A stretch of DNA of 42,340 bases from Clostridiales bacterium UBA1752 (GTDB lineage Bacteria > Bacillota > Clostridia > Oscillospirales > CAG-382). A program made the position numbers and the translations under genes. The notes beneath the pieces were generated by a model. It saw only the letters and a program-made list of their open reading frames with translations. It was not told where the DNA came from and ran no database searches. Below, piece by piece: positions 8,086-17,004 of this stretch (position 1 is the first letter of the stretch; each line of letters starts with the position of its first letter). The stretch is from assembly GCA_002314835.1 (NCBI GenBank), contig DCHM01000036.1, forward strand, positions 14,874-57,213, in the 5' to 3' direction.

Positions 8086-9563
8086 GCCCATCCGAAAGAA
8101 CATTTGACGGCTTTGTGCCACATATCGGTTTTTGCTTTTGCGTCTTCTCTCGATATCGCAGGGCAAAAAGTCTTTTCGACAGACATATTATGCTTTAATT
8201 CGTCCAAATTACTCCAATACCCTACCGCAAGACCTGCCAAATATGCCGCACCGAGTGCGGTTGTTTCGAGGCACGAAGGTCTGCAAACGTCAGCACCCGA
8301 AAAATCAGCCTGCATCTGCATGAGCAGGTTGCTCGCACTCGCACCTCCATCAACCTTGAGCGACGTAAGGCTGATGCCCGAGTCGCTCTCTATGAGCTTT
8401 AATATATCATCGACCTGATATGCTATCGACTCAAGCGTTGCTCTGACGATATGCTTTTTATTTACGCCTCTCGTTAACCCGACTATACAGCCGCGTGCAT
8501 ACTGGTCCCAATACGGCGCACCGAGCCCAGTAAAGGCAGGGACGACATAGCATCCTGCCGTATCGTCAACTTCTCGTGCAAGTACGTCACAGTCGGACGG
8601 TTTTTGTATGATTTGCAGCTCGTCTCTGAGCCATTTGATAGCCGCACCTGCGACAAATACCGAGCCCTCGAGTGCATACTGAACCTTACCGTCTATGCCC
8701 CATGCGACGGTAGTTACTAGACCGTTTTTAGTGAATATAGGCTTGTCGCCAATATTCATAAGCAAAAAGCAACCTGTGCCGTAGGTGTTTTTGGCTTGAC
8801 CTTTATCAAAGCAGCATTGCCCAAAAAGCGCGCACTGTTGGTCGCCTGCGGCACCCGAAATAGGTATCGGTGCGCCGAAAATATCGGTATATCCGTATAT
8901 ACAGCTTGAAGGCATAGGCGTCGGCAACATAGCGCGAGGTATGTCGAGCCTCGACAGTATTTCGTCATCCCAAGCCATCGTACTGATATTAAACATCATG
9001 GTACGGGACGCGTTTGAGTAATCGGTGATATGTACTTTACCTTGCGTCAAGTTCCATATCAGCCACGTTTCTATCGTGCCGAATAGCAGGTCTCCGTTTT
9101 TGGCAGCATCACGGGCACCTTGCACGTTATCGAGTATCCAAGACAGCTTTGTAGCCGAAAAATAAGCATCCAAAACAAGACCTGTCTTTGCGTGTATTAC
9201 TTTGTCAAAGCCTTCAGCACGCAGTTTGTCGCATTGCTCAGAGGTGCGCCTGCATTGCCAAACGATAGCGTGATAAACAGGCTTGCCCGTCCTTTTATCC
9301 CAAACCACCGTCGTCTCACGCTGATTGGTTATGCCGATAGCCTGTATATCGGACGGCTCTGCACCTATTTTAGCCATCGCCTCTTTGGCGACTGCAATTT
9401 GGGTATCCCATATTTCGGTAGCGTCGTGCTCGACGTACCCGGGATGCGGGAAAAACTGTGTAAACTCTTTTTGTGCGACACTGAGTATCTGTCCCTGCCG
9501 ATCAAACAGTATGCAACGGCTACTCGTAGTGCCGGCGTCAAAAGACATAATATATTTTTGCAT
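8079..9563 (-). CDS. glpK: Glycerol kinase
   Basis: A 494-residue FGGY-family kinase making sn-glycerol-3-phosphate from glycerol and ATP. N-terminal MSFDAGTTSSRCILFD, ITNQRETTVVWD, AGDQQCALFGQ, NTYGTGCFLLMN, VVPAFTGLGAPYWD and DGGASASN are all characteristic. In many Firmicutes GlpK a His in the YHFFG segment just before the AGDQQ motif is phosphorylated by HPr; the matching segment here reads TDIFG, so this His appears to be absent. GGAGG (complement of 9570-9574) lies 6 bases before the ATG. It stands alone, with no glpF or glpD next to it. Confidence 0.96.
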   Translation of the reverse strand: MQKYIMSFDAGTTSSRCILFDRQGQILSVAQKEFTQFFPHPGYVEHDATEIWDTQIAVAKEAMAKIGAEPSDIQAIGITNQRETTVVWDKRTGKPVYHAIVWQCRRTSEQCDKLRAEGFDKVIHAKTGLVLDAYFSATKLSWILDNVQGARDAAKNGDLLFGTIETWLIWNLTQGKVHITDYSNASRTMMFNISTMAWDDEILSRLDIPRAMLPTPMPSSCIYGYTDIFGAPIPISGAAGDQQCALFGQCCFDKGQAKNTYGTGCFLLMNIGDKPIFTKNGLVTTVAWGIDGKVQYALEGSVFVAGAAIKWLRDELQIIQKPSDCDVLAREVDDTAGCYVVPAFTGLGAPYWDQYARGCIVGLTRGVNKKHIVRATLESIAYQVDDILKLIESDSGISLTSLKVDGGASASNLLMQMQADFSGADVCRPSCLETTALGAAYLAGLAVGYWSNLDELKHNMSVEKTFCPAISREDAKAKTDMWHKAVKCSFGWAK

Positions 9564-9579
9564 AATTATCCTCCGATTT

Positions 9580-9594
9580 TGTTACATTGTAACA
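9580..9594. promoter_or_regulatory. Palindromic operator candidate over the glpK -10
   Basis: TGTTAC-ATT-GTAACA, a 6+3+6 inverted repeat that covers the glpK -10 box (9586-9591) and the expected transcription start. Such placement suits a repressor. Related half-sites occur at 9620-9626, 9660-9666 and 9670-9676. The binding protein is unknown. Confidence 0.55.
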
Positions 9595-9614
9595 CAACAA
9601 GTCATTTTTGTAAA
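9586..9614 (-). promoter_or_regulatory. Sigma-A-type promoter of glpK
   Basis: On the - strand TTTACA (9614-9609), a 17-base spacer, then TACAAT (9591-9586). The start would fall near 9579, giving a leader of about 16 bases to the ATG. Confidence 0.75.
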
Positions 9615-9639
9615 GAGTGTATAACAATATGAAAGCATA

Positions 9640-9668
9640 TTGACAAAATTAGAGCATTGTGTTATAAT
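9640..9668 (+). promoter_or_regulatory. Consensus sigma-A promoter of the EAL gene
   Basis: TTGACA (9640-9645), a 17-base spacer and TATAAT (9663-9668) match the housekeeping consensus perfectly. Half-sites TGTTATA (9660-9666) and TGTTACA (9670-9676), spaced 10 bp apart, overlap and follow the -10. Confidence 0.85.
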
Positions 9669-9697
9669 TTGTTACAAAGAAATTAAGGAGTATGCTC

Positions 9698-11539
9698 GTG
9701 GACAATAACAACGGTTTATCTGACAAGCATGAAAGTATCATAAATATACACAGTATTTACGATACGTCCGTCGATATTAAATTGCGCATCCTGACAGCTC
9801 TAGCCATATCGGCTTCTATAGCCAACACTATCGGTTTTATTGCCAATTTTGCATTGTACGGTATGAATATCCCTACTGCATTTTGCGCTATATGCGCACT
9901 GCTCGTGATATTAAACCTCTTTTTTGGCATTTCGAGTAAGCATTATATGGTATTCGGAACGATTATGATGTGCTTGCTCGTCTTACTGGAGTTTCCGTTT
10001 TTAACCTTTGCATACGGACCCGTAATGTACCCGTATATGGTACTGGGTTTTGTATCTACCATGCTCTTGACAAGCGGCAAGATGCGTATAACCTGTGCAG
10101 TTATCCTCACTGTATTTGATACTGCGGTTATAATAATTTCGACCGTTGTATTTCCATATATTTTCGGTGAACAGGATGCCGCAGGCTTGCTCGGCTCTGC
10201 AGTAGTTACTTATATCGTTTCGATAATAACTATCTCGATATGCGTTGTCGTAATGCAGTCAGTGTACGTCAGAGAGACGAGCGACATAGATCCGCTCACC
10301 GGCGCGCTCAGCCATCAGGGCTTTATCCGTATGGCAAAGAGCATAGTAAAACATTCGTATTTGTCTCAATACGATATACTCTATTTTAACGTAAAGAGCT
10401 TTAAGGCAGTTAACGCCGTTTATGGTATAGACAGCGGCAACAAGGTGCTCACTCAGCTAACCGACAGACTGTCAAACTCGACAATGCTGCAACCAAAGCT
10501 GACGAGCAGGCACCACGCAGACCACTTTGTATGCTTAGTAGAGCACAGCCGCCTAAACGAAGCGGCTCTGCCTGAGCTATTAAAGTTTAAGTACAACGGC
10601 AAAAACAAAGCACTCGTTTTGCAGCTCGAATGCGGCATATACACTATATCAGACCCCGATTTGAGCATTGATTCGATGTGCGATAGAGCAAGGTCGGCGC
10701 TCAAACACACGCGCACACTCCGCGGCGTCCACTACGCTTTTTATGACGAAAAGTTAGAGGCACAGTTTGCGCGCGAAACCGACGTGCTCGCCGCAGTCGA
10801 AGACGCTATCGCGTGCGAGGTATTTGAACCGTTTTATCAGCCGATAGTCGATTGCAAAACACACAAGGTCGTATCAGCCGAAGCCCTCGCGAGGTGGATA
10901 GACCCGTCAAAGGGTATGATTTCGCCGGGCGTATTTATCCCCGTCCTTGAACAAAAGGAGCTGATAAGCGACCTCGACGCAATTATAGCAAGCAAAGTCA
11001 ACCGTTTTTTGGAGTCGAGAGCCGAGTCGGGCAAAAGCATCGTACCTATATCGGTAAACCTCTCGCGAGTTGATCTATATGACAGCAATCTGATGAAGAA
11101 TCTGCAGTTTATGGTAAAGCAGTCGCGCATTAACGAGAGTGCATACAGATTTGAGGTCACAGAGTCGGCATACGAGTCACTGCCCGAAAACGTCATACAA
11201 GAGCTTACTAACTTCAGAAACTTGGGCGCCAAGATACTCGTCGACGACTTTGGCAGCGGATATTCGTCACTCGGTATGATAACCGATTATCAGTTTGACA
11301 TCATCAAGCTTGATATGAAATTTGCCTCCAAAATCGACGATAATGACAAGGTCAGAGGCGTTATATGCTCACTCATTGAGTTATCTCACAATCTCGGCGC
11401 GCAGGTAGTCGCCGAAGGTGTCGAAACCGAGTCACAAGTCGATTTCCTTACCAAAAACGGATGCGACTATATCCAAGGCTTTTACTTTTACAAGCCTATG
11501 TCACAGCACGAATTTGAGATACTGCTCGACAATCAATAA
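9698..11539 (+). CDS. Membrane-bound c-di-GMP phosphodiesterase (degenerate GGDEF + EAL)
   Basis: About 613 residues: six membrane segments in the first 190 residues, a GGDEF-type domain, then an EAL domain. The GGDEF motif itself is lost (RHHADHF where RYGGDEF is expected), so cyclase activity is unlikely. The EAL domain keeps AEALARW, VNLSR, EVTES, DDFGSGYSS, IKLDMKF, AEGVETESQ and QGFYFYKPM, so c-di-GMP hydrolysis to pGpG is likely. GTG 9698 is chosen as start because AAGGAG (9685-9690) is 7 bases before it; the in-frame ATG at 9692 leaves only one base. The ligand sensed by the membrane part is unknown. Confidence 0.9.
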   Translation: MDNNNGLSDKHESIINIHSIYDTSVDIKLRILTALAISASIANTIGFIANFALYGMNIPTAFCAICALLVILNLFFGISSKHYMVFGTIMMCLLVLLEFPFLTFAYGPVMYPYMVLGFVSTMLLTSGKMRITCAVILTVFDTAVIIISTVVFPYIFGEQDAAGLLGSAVVTYIVSIITISICVVVMQSVYVRETSDIDPLTGALSHQGFIRMAKSIVKHSYLSQYDILYFNVKSFKAVNAVYGIDSGNKVLTQLTDRLSNSTMLQPKLTSRHHADHFVCLVEHSRLNEAALPELLKFKYNGKNKALVLQLECGIYTISDPDLSIDSMCDRARSALKHTRTLRGVHYAFYDEKLEAQFARETDVLAAVEDAIACEVFEPFYQPIVDCKTHKVVSAEALARWIDPSKGMISPGVFIPVLEQKELISDLDAIIASKVNRFLESRAESGKSIVPISVNLSRVDLYDSNLMKNLQFMVKQSRINESAYRFEVTESAYESLPENVIQELTNFRNLGAKILVDDFGSGYSSLGMITDYQFDIIKLDMKFASKIDDNDKVRGVICSLIELSHNLGAQVVAEGVETESQVDFLTKNGCDYIQGFYFYKPMSQHEFEILLDNQ

Positions 11540-11542
11540 CAT

Positions 11543-11574
11543 AAAAGCCGAGGCTGACCTCGGCTTTTGTTTTT
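11543..11574. terminator. Bidirectional terminator
   Basis: A perfect 11-bp stem, arm AAAAGCCGAGG at 11543-11553, four-base loop CTGA, second arm 11558-11568, then GTTTTT. It lies between the converging EAL and lipoprotein genes and its A/T flanks suit both directions. Confidence 0.92.
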
Positions 11575-13039
11575 ACCAGAATAGCAAAGATTTTAGCTCT
11601 TTAATACTGATTAAGGTTATCTTGGCATTGTCCGTGCTTACGGCGTCTATAAAGCCGTCGATGTATTCGTCAAACTTGCCGTCCTTATAATCACTGATTT
11701 TATCAGCTTTTACATCCTCGCAATCGTCTGAAGATACGGCAAGCTTTTTGTAAACGTATATGCCGGTAGCGGCTCCGTCCTCATACATCGTATATATGCC
11801 GTAATTATCTGTCTCGGTATCGTATTTGACGAGCTTATAAAAATCTTCGCTCAGCGTATCAGCCTGAACCAAAACCTCTCCGCCGTGCAACAGGTAATAA
11901 TCGACACCCGGCAAATCGTCAAAGCTGTCGTAAGTTCCGTCAACGAGCTTGGCATACGCATCGTTTGCATCGTTGGTAATATCTGCGCAGGTTAGCTGCC
12001 ACTTGCACTCTGACCTTAATGCCGCAGTAATGTCGGATGCCGAAGCTTTTACGCGCGCAACGACCAAAATGCAGTCGTCTTTTTCTATCATATCAAAGCT
12101 ACCTACCGCGATAGCTGAGATAGCGTTATAATCGTCGTCGCTCGACGTAATGATGGCTTCGCTTACGTTGTCGGTTGACTCTCCGAGCTTGTCTGCTATA
12201 GTCGTACTGCCGTTTTTGAGCTCGGCGAGGCAATTTTTGGCGAGCACCTTGCTCGTAACGTCGTATTTGATATAGCGGTACTTTATATAATTATCCAAAA
12301 AATACTGCGCCGCATCGTCGTCGGTATAAGCGTCGCTGATATACTTTGTCTGATAATCAGACTCGTAAAAGCTAAAGTACGTAGCGTCCACCTTGACGTA
12401 GTTTGACCGAACGTACTCGTCAAACCATGCTGCGGCATCGTCGTCGGCAACGTATAAAGCGCCGTCTTGTCCCGTCAGCATATCCTTTAGCTCTGCGACG
12501 CGAGTGTAAATATCATAATACTTTTTTACCGTGTCAACCGTGCAACCGACGGTAGCGAGGGCAGTCTCAAAATCGGAGCGGCTATCGTAATTTGTGGCCA
12601 GGCCGTCTATATATTCCTCTGAGCTCTCATCCGTGACGTGTGCTATATTATTTGTGTCACATAAATACTCATACACGAGCATCGACTTGCAGACATTGAT
12701 AGATTCATTCTGCACATACTCTGCAAAAGTAATGTCGTCTGAATAGATATAATCCCAGTAATCGGGATTTGCGTCAAAGTCTATGCCGAGCGCCTTGTTA
12801 TAGACGTACGCGTACACGCCCTTTTGCTTTGCGGCTACAAACTTATACATACCTTCGGTAATAGAATAATCCTTATAAGTCATTACGGCTTCGCCGTCAT
12901 CTACGACAGTCTGAGCCGACTCTTCGTCTGAAACGGTGCTCTCGGCTTTTGACTCTCCGTCTATAAGGGAAATCTTGCATGACGATAGCGTGCATATCAG
13001 TAATACGACTGTCAGCAATAGTGCAAATGTTTTTTTCAT
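11573..13039 (-). CDS. Lipoprotein of SurA/PrsA-like type
   Basis: A 488-residue exported protein. A signal peptide ends in a lipobox LSSC with Cys21 as the lipidation site. The mature N-terminus (VMTYKDYSITEGMYKFVAA) resembles the SurA/PrsA N-terminal chaperone segment found in many clostridial foldase lipoproteins. The rest is rich in Asp and Tyr. I could not find the conserved PpiC/parvulin motifs, so prolyl isomerase activity is not supported; a chaperone or holdase role is inference. AAAGG sits 6 bases before the ATG. Divergent from the pseudouridine synthase gene, 61 bases away. Confidence 0.65.
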   Translation of the reverse strand: MKKTFALLLTVVLLICTLSSCKISLIDGESKAESTVSDEESAQTVVDDGEAVMTYKDYSITEGMYKFVAAKQKGVYAYVYNKALGIDFDANPDYWDYIYSDDITFAEYVQNESINVCKSMLVYEYLCDTNNIAHVTDESSEEYIDGLATNYDSRSDFETALATVGCTVDTVKKYYDIYTRVAELKDMLTGQDGALYVADDDAAAWFDEYVRSNYVKVDATYFSFYESDYQTKYISDAYTDDDAAQYFLDNYIKYRYIKYDVTSKVLAKNCLAELKNGSTTIADKLGESTDNVSEAIITSSDDDYNAISAIAVGSFDMIEKDDCILVVARVKASASDITAALRSECKWQLTCADITNDANDAYAKLVDGTYDSFDDLPGVDYYLLHGGEVLVQADTLSEDFYKLVKYDTETDNYGIYTMYEDGAATGIYVYKKLAVSSDDCEDVKADKISDYKDGKFDEYIDGFIDAVSTDNAKITLISIKELKSLLFW

Positions 13040-13100
13040 AACTTGCCTTTCCTATTTACATATCATAAATAATGTGGTAATATTGCGTGGGGTGATTTAT

Positions 13101-14057
13101 ATGAAAGAAGTTATCATAGGCAAAAACGATGCAGGTCAAAGGCTCGACAAGCTGATGGGCAAAATGTTTAGAACGATGCCTCAGAGCCTGATATATAAAT
13201 ACATACGCACAAAGCACATCCGCATCAACGGCAAGCGTATCAAGGATAATACCGTCGTATGCGAGGGCGACGTGCTGTCGTTTTATATCAGCGACGAGTT
13301 TTTTGTCAAGGAGGACGCACCTGCCTTTATGTCGGCAAAGCCGGATATCAATGTCGTTTACGAAGATGAAAACATCATTGTCTGCGATAAAACCGCAGGA
13401 CTGATAGTTCACTCGGACGAAAACGAAGACACCGACACTCTGATCAACCGCATACTGTCATATCTGTATGCCAAAGGCGAATATAAGCCCGAGAACGAAA
13501 ATTCCTTTGCCCCTGCCCTATGCAATCGCATAGACCGCAACACCTGTGGCCTCGTAATCGCCGCAAAAAACGCCGAAGCTCTCAAAGAGATGAATGCCAT
13601 AGTCCGCGACCGTTTGGTAGAAAAATACTATCTTGCAGCCGTTCACGGCGTGCCGAGCAAGCCCGAAGGACGCATAACGGGGTTTATTAACAAAGACAGT
13701 GAAACAAACACCGTGACGGTCAAAAACACAAAGCAGTCTGCCGATGACAAGACTGCCATTACGGAATATAAGGTTATATCGGTAAACCGCAAAGAGGATT
13801 TGGCTCTGCTCGAGGTCAGACTGATAACGGGGCGCACGCATCAAATACGCGCTCACATGGCGTCGGTCGGCCATCCCCTGCTCGGCGACGGCAAATACGC
13901 CGTTAATGCGCTCGACCGCAAAAAAGGATATAAGCATCAAGCATTATGCTCATATTGCCTTAAATTCAGCTTGAAAGGTTATAAAGGTTCTCTCAAATAT
14001 TTGTCAGGCTTGGAGCTAACCGCATCAAAGCCGTATTTCCTCGAACTATTTGAGTGA
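13101..14057 (+). CDS. RluA-family RNA pseudouridine synthase
   Basis: A 318-residue protein with an N-terminal S4 RNA-binding domain (about residues 13-75, QRLDKLMGKMF ... IRINGKRIKDN) and an RluA-type catalytic domain. The catalytic motif reads NRIDRNTCGLVIAAK with the nucleophile Asp145; the downstream LITGRTHQIRAHMASVGHPLLGD is characteristic. It isomerises uridine in rRNA or tRNA; the site (RluC-, RluD- or YhcT-like) cannot be decided. ATG 13101 follows GGGGTGAT and is the only start matching the family N-terminus. The 3' end overlaps the convergent engB by 12 bases. Confidence 0.9.
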   Translation: MKEVIIGKNDAGQRLDKLMGKMFRTMPQSLIYKYIRTKHIRINGKRIKDNTVVCEGDVLSFYISDEFFVKEDAPAFMSAKPDINVVYEDENIIVCDKTAGLIVHSDENEDTDTLINRILSYLYAKGEYKPENENSFAPALCNRIDRNTCGLVIAAKNAEALKEMNAIVRDRLVEKYYLAAVHGVPSKPEGRITGFINKDSETNTVTVKNTKQSADDKTAITEYKVISVNRKEDLALLEVRLITGRTHQIRAHMASVGHPLLGDGKYAVNALDRKKGYKHQALCSYCLKFSLKGYKGSLKYLSGLELTASKPYFLELFE

Positions 14058-14651
14058 TTGCAATATCATACCCCACAGGTCGTCCCTGCCGAGGCCTTTT
14101 TCGGACGAATAGAGTATTATGCCGGTATTGGGCTTTAAGCCTTCAAACGTGGTTATCTTTTGAGCCTGAGCGCTAAGCTCGGTCTTATTTAGCTTATCAC
14201 ACTTGGTGGCGACTACGAGATAAGGCACGTCGTAATAATTGAGATACTCGAGCATTGCCTTGTCGTCTGCGGTAAATCCGACCTTGCAGTCAACGAGCTG
14301 CAGAACTAGCTTTATGCTTTCGTTTTGCTCAAAGTACGACTGTGTCAGCAGCTGCCAGCGTCGTGCGTCTTCCTTTGGGCGACGAGCAAAGCCATAACCA
14401 GGCAGGTCAACCAAAAACAGCTTTTTATCTACATTATAATAATTGATAGTGATAGTCTTGCCCGGTTCGGATGAAACTCGGGCAAGCTTTTTTCTACCCA
14501 AAAGCGAATTTACGAGTGAGCTTTTGCCCACATTCGAGCGTCCCGAAAAAGCCACCTGTGGCAATCCGTGCTTAATAACCTGCGACGGCGCTCCTGCGGT
14601 GATATTAAGTTCGGTATTGTGGAGGTTGAGCCCTCCGTAGGTCATATTCAT
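14046..14651 (-). CDS. engB: Ribosome biogenesis GTPase YsxC/EngB
   Basis: A 201-residue GTPase needed for 50S subunit maturation. G1 GRSNVGKSS is at residues 37-45, G3 is DLPGYG, G4 is TKCDK, and the switch region SSEPGKTITINYY matches the family. Normal length. It follows lon with a one-base gap (stop TGA, one base, ATG), the lon-engB order seen in many Firmicutes. Confidence 0.96.
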   Translation of the reverse strand: MNMTYGGLNLHNTELNITAGAPSQVIKHGLPQVAFSGRSNVGKSSLVNSLLGRKKLARVSSEPGKTITINYYNVDKKLFLVDLPGYGFARRPKEDARRWQLLTQSYFEQNESIKLVLQLVDCKVGFTADDKAMLEYLNYYDVPYLVVATKCDKLNKTELSAQAQKITTFEGLKPNTGIILYSSEKGLGRDDLWGMILQSLK

Positions 14652-14652
14652 A

Positions 14653-16974
14653 TCATTCTCCGACTAACGCAAGCTTTAGTACCTCGTCAATACGCTTGAC
14701 AGGCACAAACTCAATCTCAGCCCTTACCGTAACGTCAACATCATCAAGATCAGGAGTGTTGTCAAACGGGATAAGCACTGTCTTGACTCCTGCTTTGTAT
14801 GCCGCCATCGTCTTTTCTCTGAGCCCTCCGATAGGTAAAACGCGACCCGTCAGAGTTATTTCGCCTGTCATGGCTATATCACGGCGTACGGGCTTGCCCG
14901 TAAGCTCACTGACTATGGCGGTGGTTATAGTAACGCCTGCGCTCGGGCCGTCCTTTGGCACTGCACCCTCGGGAACGTGGATATGCAGGTCAAACTTTTT
15001 ATGAAACTCGCCGTCAACGCCGAGCTCTATATAGTGTTTGCGTATATAGCTGATAGCCGCTTTTGCGCTCTCTTTCATAACGTCGCCGAGCGAGCCAGTC
15101 AGCTCAAGCTGGCCGTTACCCTGCATCGAAAGTGCCTCCACTCTCAGCATTTCGCCGCCGACCGACGTCCACGCAAGACCGTTGACTACGCCGACTTCGT
15201 TTTTATCATAAATGTTATCGGGCAAAAACTTTACCGCGCCGAGCATAGTATGCACAGCCTTTGGGCTGACACTCACCCTTTTTGCTTCACCGTCGGCTAT
15301 CGTGCGTGCGGCTTTGCGACAGATAGAAGCTATCTGGCGTTCAAAGGTACGGACACCGCTTTCGCGTGTGTAGCCGTGCATAATTTCGATAATGGCGTCA
15401 TCGGTGAACTTAATCTGAGACGGTTTGAGACCGTTGCGCTCTATTTGTTTTGGAATCAAATGATGCTTTGCTATCATGAGCTTTTCGGTATCGGTATAGC
15501 TATTCATTTCGATTACCTCCATACGGTCGAGCAGAGCCGCCGGTATGGTGGACGTAGTATTGGCAGTAGCTATAAACAAGCACTCTGACAAATCTACGGG
15601 TATCTCGATAAAGTTGTCTCTGAAAGCGACGTTTTGCTCAGGGTCAAGGACCTCGAGCAGTGCACTCGTCGGGTCGCCGTGCATATCGTTTGCTAGCTTA
15701 TCAAGCTCGTCGAGCAGTATAACGGGGTTTGAAGTTTTTGCCTGCTTGAGTGCGCCGATAATCCTGCCGGGCATGGCACCGATATATGTGCGGCGATGGC
15801 CTCTGATCTCGGCTTCATCGTGTATGCCGCCCAAAGAAATGCGCGCAAAAGCTTTGCCCGTGGCAGTAGCAATACTGTGGGCAACAGAAGTTTTGCCTAC
15901 ACCCGGAGGGCCTACGAGCAACAAAATCTGACCTCTGAGGTCGGGCTTTAGCTTTTTGACAGCCAAATACTCGAGGATGCGGTCTTTGACCTTATCGAGC
16001 CCGTCATGGTCTTTATTTAAAATCTCAGAGGCTTTGGGGAGGTCTATGACGTCCTCGCTATAATTATTCCAAGGCAGCTCCAAGCAAGTCTCAATATAAT
16101 TGCGTATAACGACAGCCTCCGCCGTGCCGAAAGGCATTTTGGCGAGCTTGGCATTTTCTTCAAGCAATTTAGCCGCCACGTCTTCGGGCAGAGGAGCGCC
16201 ATCAATCTTTTGGCAATACTCGTCTCCTGCCTGTTCGTCTGAGGCTTCGCCAAGCTCCTGTCTGATAGCCGCTATCTGCTCACGCAAAAAAGCTTCCTTT
16301 TGCTTGCTCTGCATAGCTTGTCTTACGCGATTATTGATATCGTTATTAAGCTCACTGATTTGCACGTCGCGTAACAAAACGTCGCCGAGTAGTCTGCATC
16401 TTTCGACAGGGTCGGTTTCACACAGTATCTCTACTCTGTCCTCAAACGTAACCAAAAAGTTTGACGCGAGATAATCGCAGAGCTTGATGGCGTCTGTAAA
16501 ATGTGCAACGTCCCTTAATACCTCGGGCGAGGGCTTTTGAATTATGTTAACGTATCTGTTAAAGACTGCAAGCAATTCCGCGAGCTGTTTGTTATTGGTT
16601 TCCTCGTCCATAGTGTCGCTCTCGACGTAGTGAACAAAACACGAGAGTATGCCCTCGGAGTACATATCCTTGACTCTTTCGACTCTCGAAATACCTTCAA
16701 CGAGTAGCTGATAACCGCCGCCTGCAACCTTGACTTGCTGTATTACCTTGGCTATAACGCCGATTTTGGCAAGGCAGTCACCAGACGGTGTTTCATCGTC
16801 TATCTCAAGCTGAGGTACGAGAAATATCTCGTTATCTTCGGTAGCAAGAGCTATCTTTGCTGCTTCGACAGAGGCTTTGCGTCCTATCTCAAAGCTCGTG
16901 GTATTGCCCGGGAAAATAACCACTCCCCTCAAGGCTATTGACGGATATACGTCGCATTTACTGATAGAATACAT
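14653..16974 (-). CDS. lon: ATP-dependent Lon protease
   Basis: A 773-residue protease of normal size. It has the N-terminal LON substrate domain (LRGVVIFPGNTTSFEIGR), a coiled region, an AAA+ module with Walker A GPPGVGKTS (about residue 355) and Walker B LLDELDK, and the C-terminal Ser-Lys protease. Catalytic Ser is in PKDGPSAGVTITTA and catalytic Lys in EKTMAAYKAGVKTVLIP. Degrades misfolded and regulatory proteins in the cytosol. It is the fourth gene of the hprK operon, 30 bases after the glucokinase gene. Confidence 0.98.
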   Translation of the reverse strand: MYSISKCDVYPSIALRGVVIFPGNTTSFEIGRKASVEAAKIALATEDNEIFLVPQLEIDDETPSGDCLAKIGVIAKVIQQVKVAGGGYQLLVEGISRVERVKDMYSEGILSCFVHYVESDTMDEETNNKQLAELLAVFNRYVNIIQKPSPEVLRDVAHFTDAIKLCDYLASNFLVTFEDRVEILCETDPVERCRLLGDVLLRDVQISELNNDINNRVRQAMQSKQKEAFLREQIAAIRQELGEASDEQAGDEYCQKIDGAPLPEDVAAKLLEENAKLAKMPFGTAEAVVIRNYIETCLELPWNNYSEDVIDLPKASEILNKDHDGLDKVKDRILEYLAVKKLKPDLRGQILLLVGPPGVGKTSVAHSIATATGKAFARISLGGIHDEAEIRGHRRTYIGAMPGRIIGALKQAKTSNPVILLDELDKLANDMHGDPTSALLEVLDPEQNVAFRDNFIEIPVDLSECLFIATANTTSTIPAALLDRMEVIEMNSYTDTEKLMIAKHHLIPKQIERNGLKPSQIKFTDDAIIEIMHGYTRESGVRTFERQIASICRKAARTIADGEAKRVSVSPKAVHTMLGAVKFLPDNIYDKNEVGVVNGLAWTSVGGEMLRVEALSMQGNGQLELTGSLGDVMKESAKAAISYIRKHYIELGVDGEFHKKFDLHIHVPEGAVPKDGPSAGVTITTAIVSELTGKPVRRDIAMTGEITLTGRVLPIGGLREKTMAAYKAGVKTVLIPFDNTPDLDDVDVTVRAEIEFVPVKRIDEVLKLALVGE

Positions 16975-17004
16975 AAACTAAAGAAAATTCCTTTGATATA
17001 ATGA

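Noticed and set aside
9692..9697. ATG 9692 as start of the EAL gene
   Set aside because: Only one base separates it from AAGGAG; GTG 9698 has ideal spacing.
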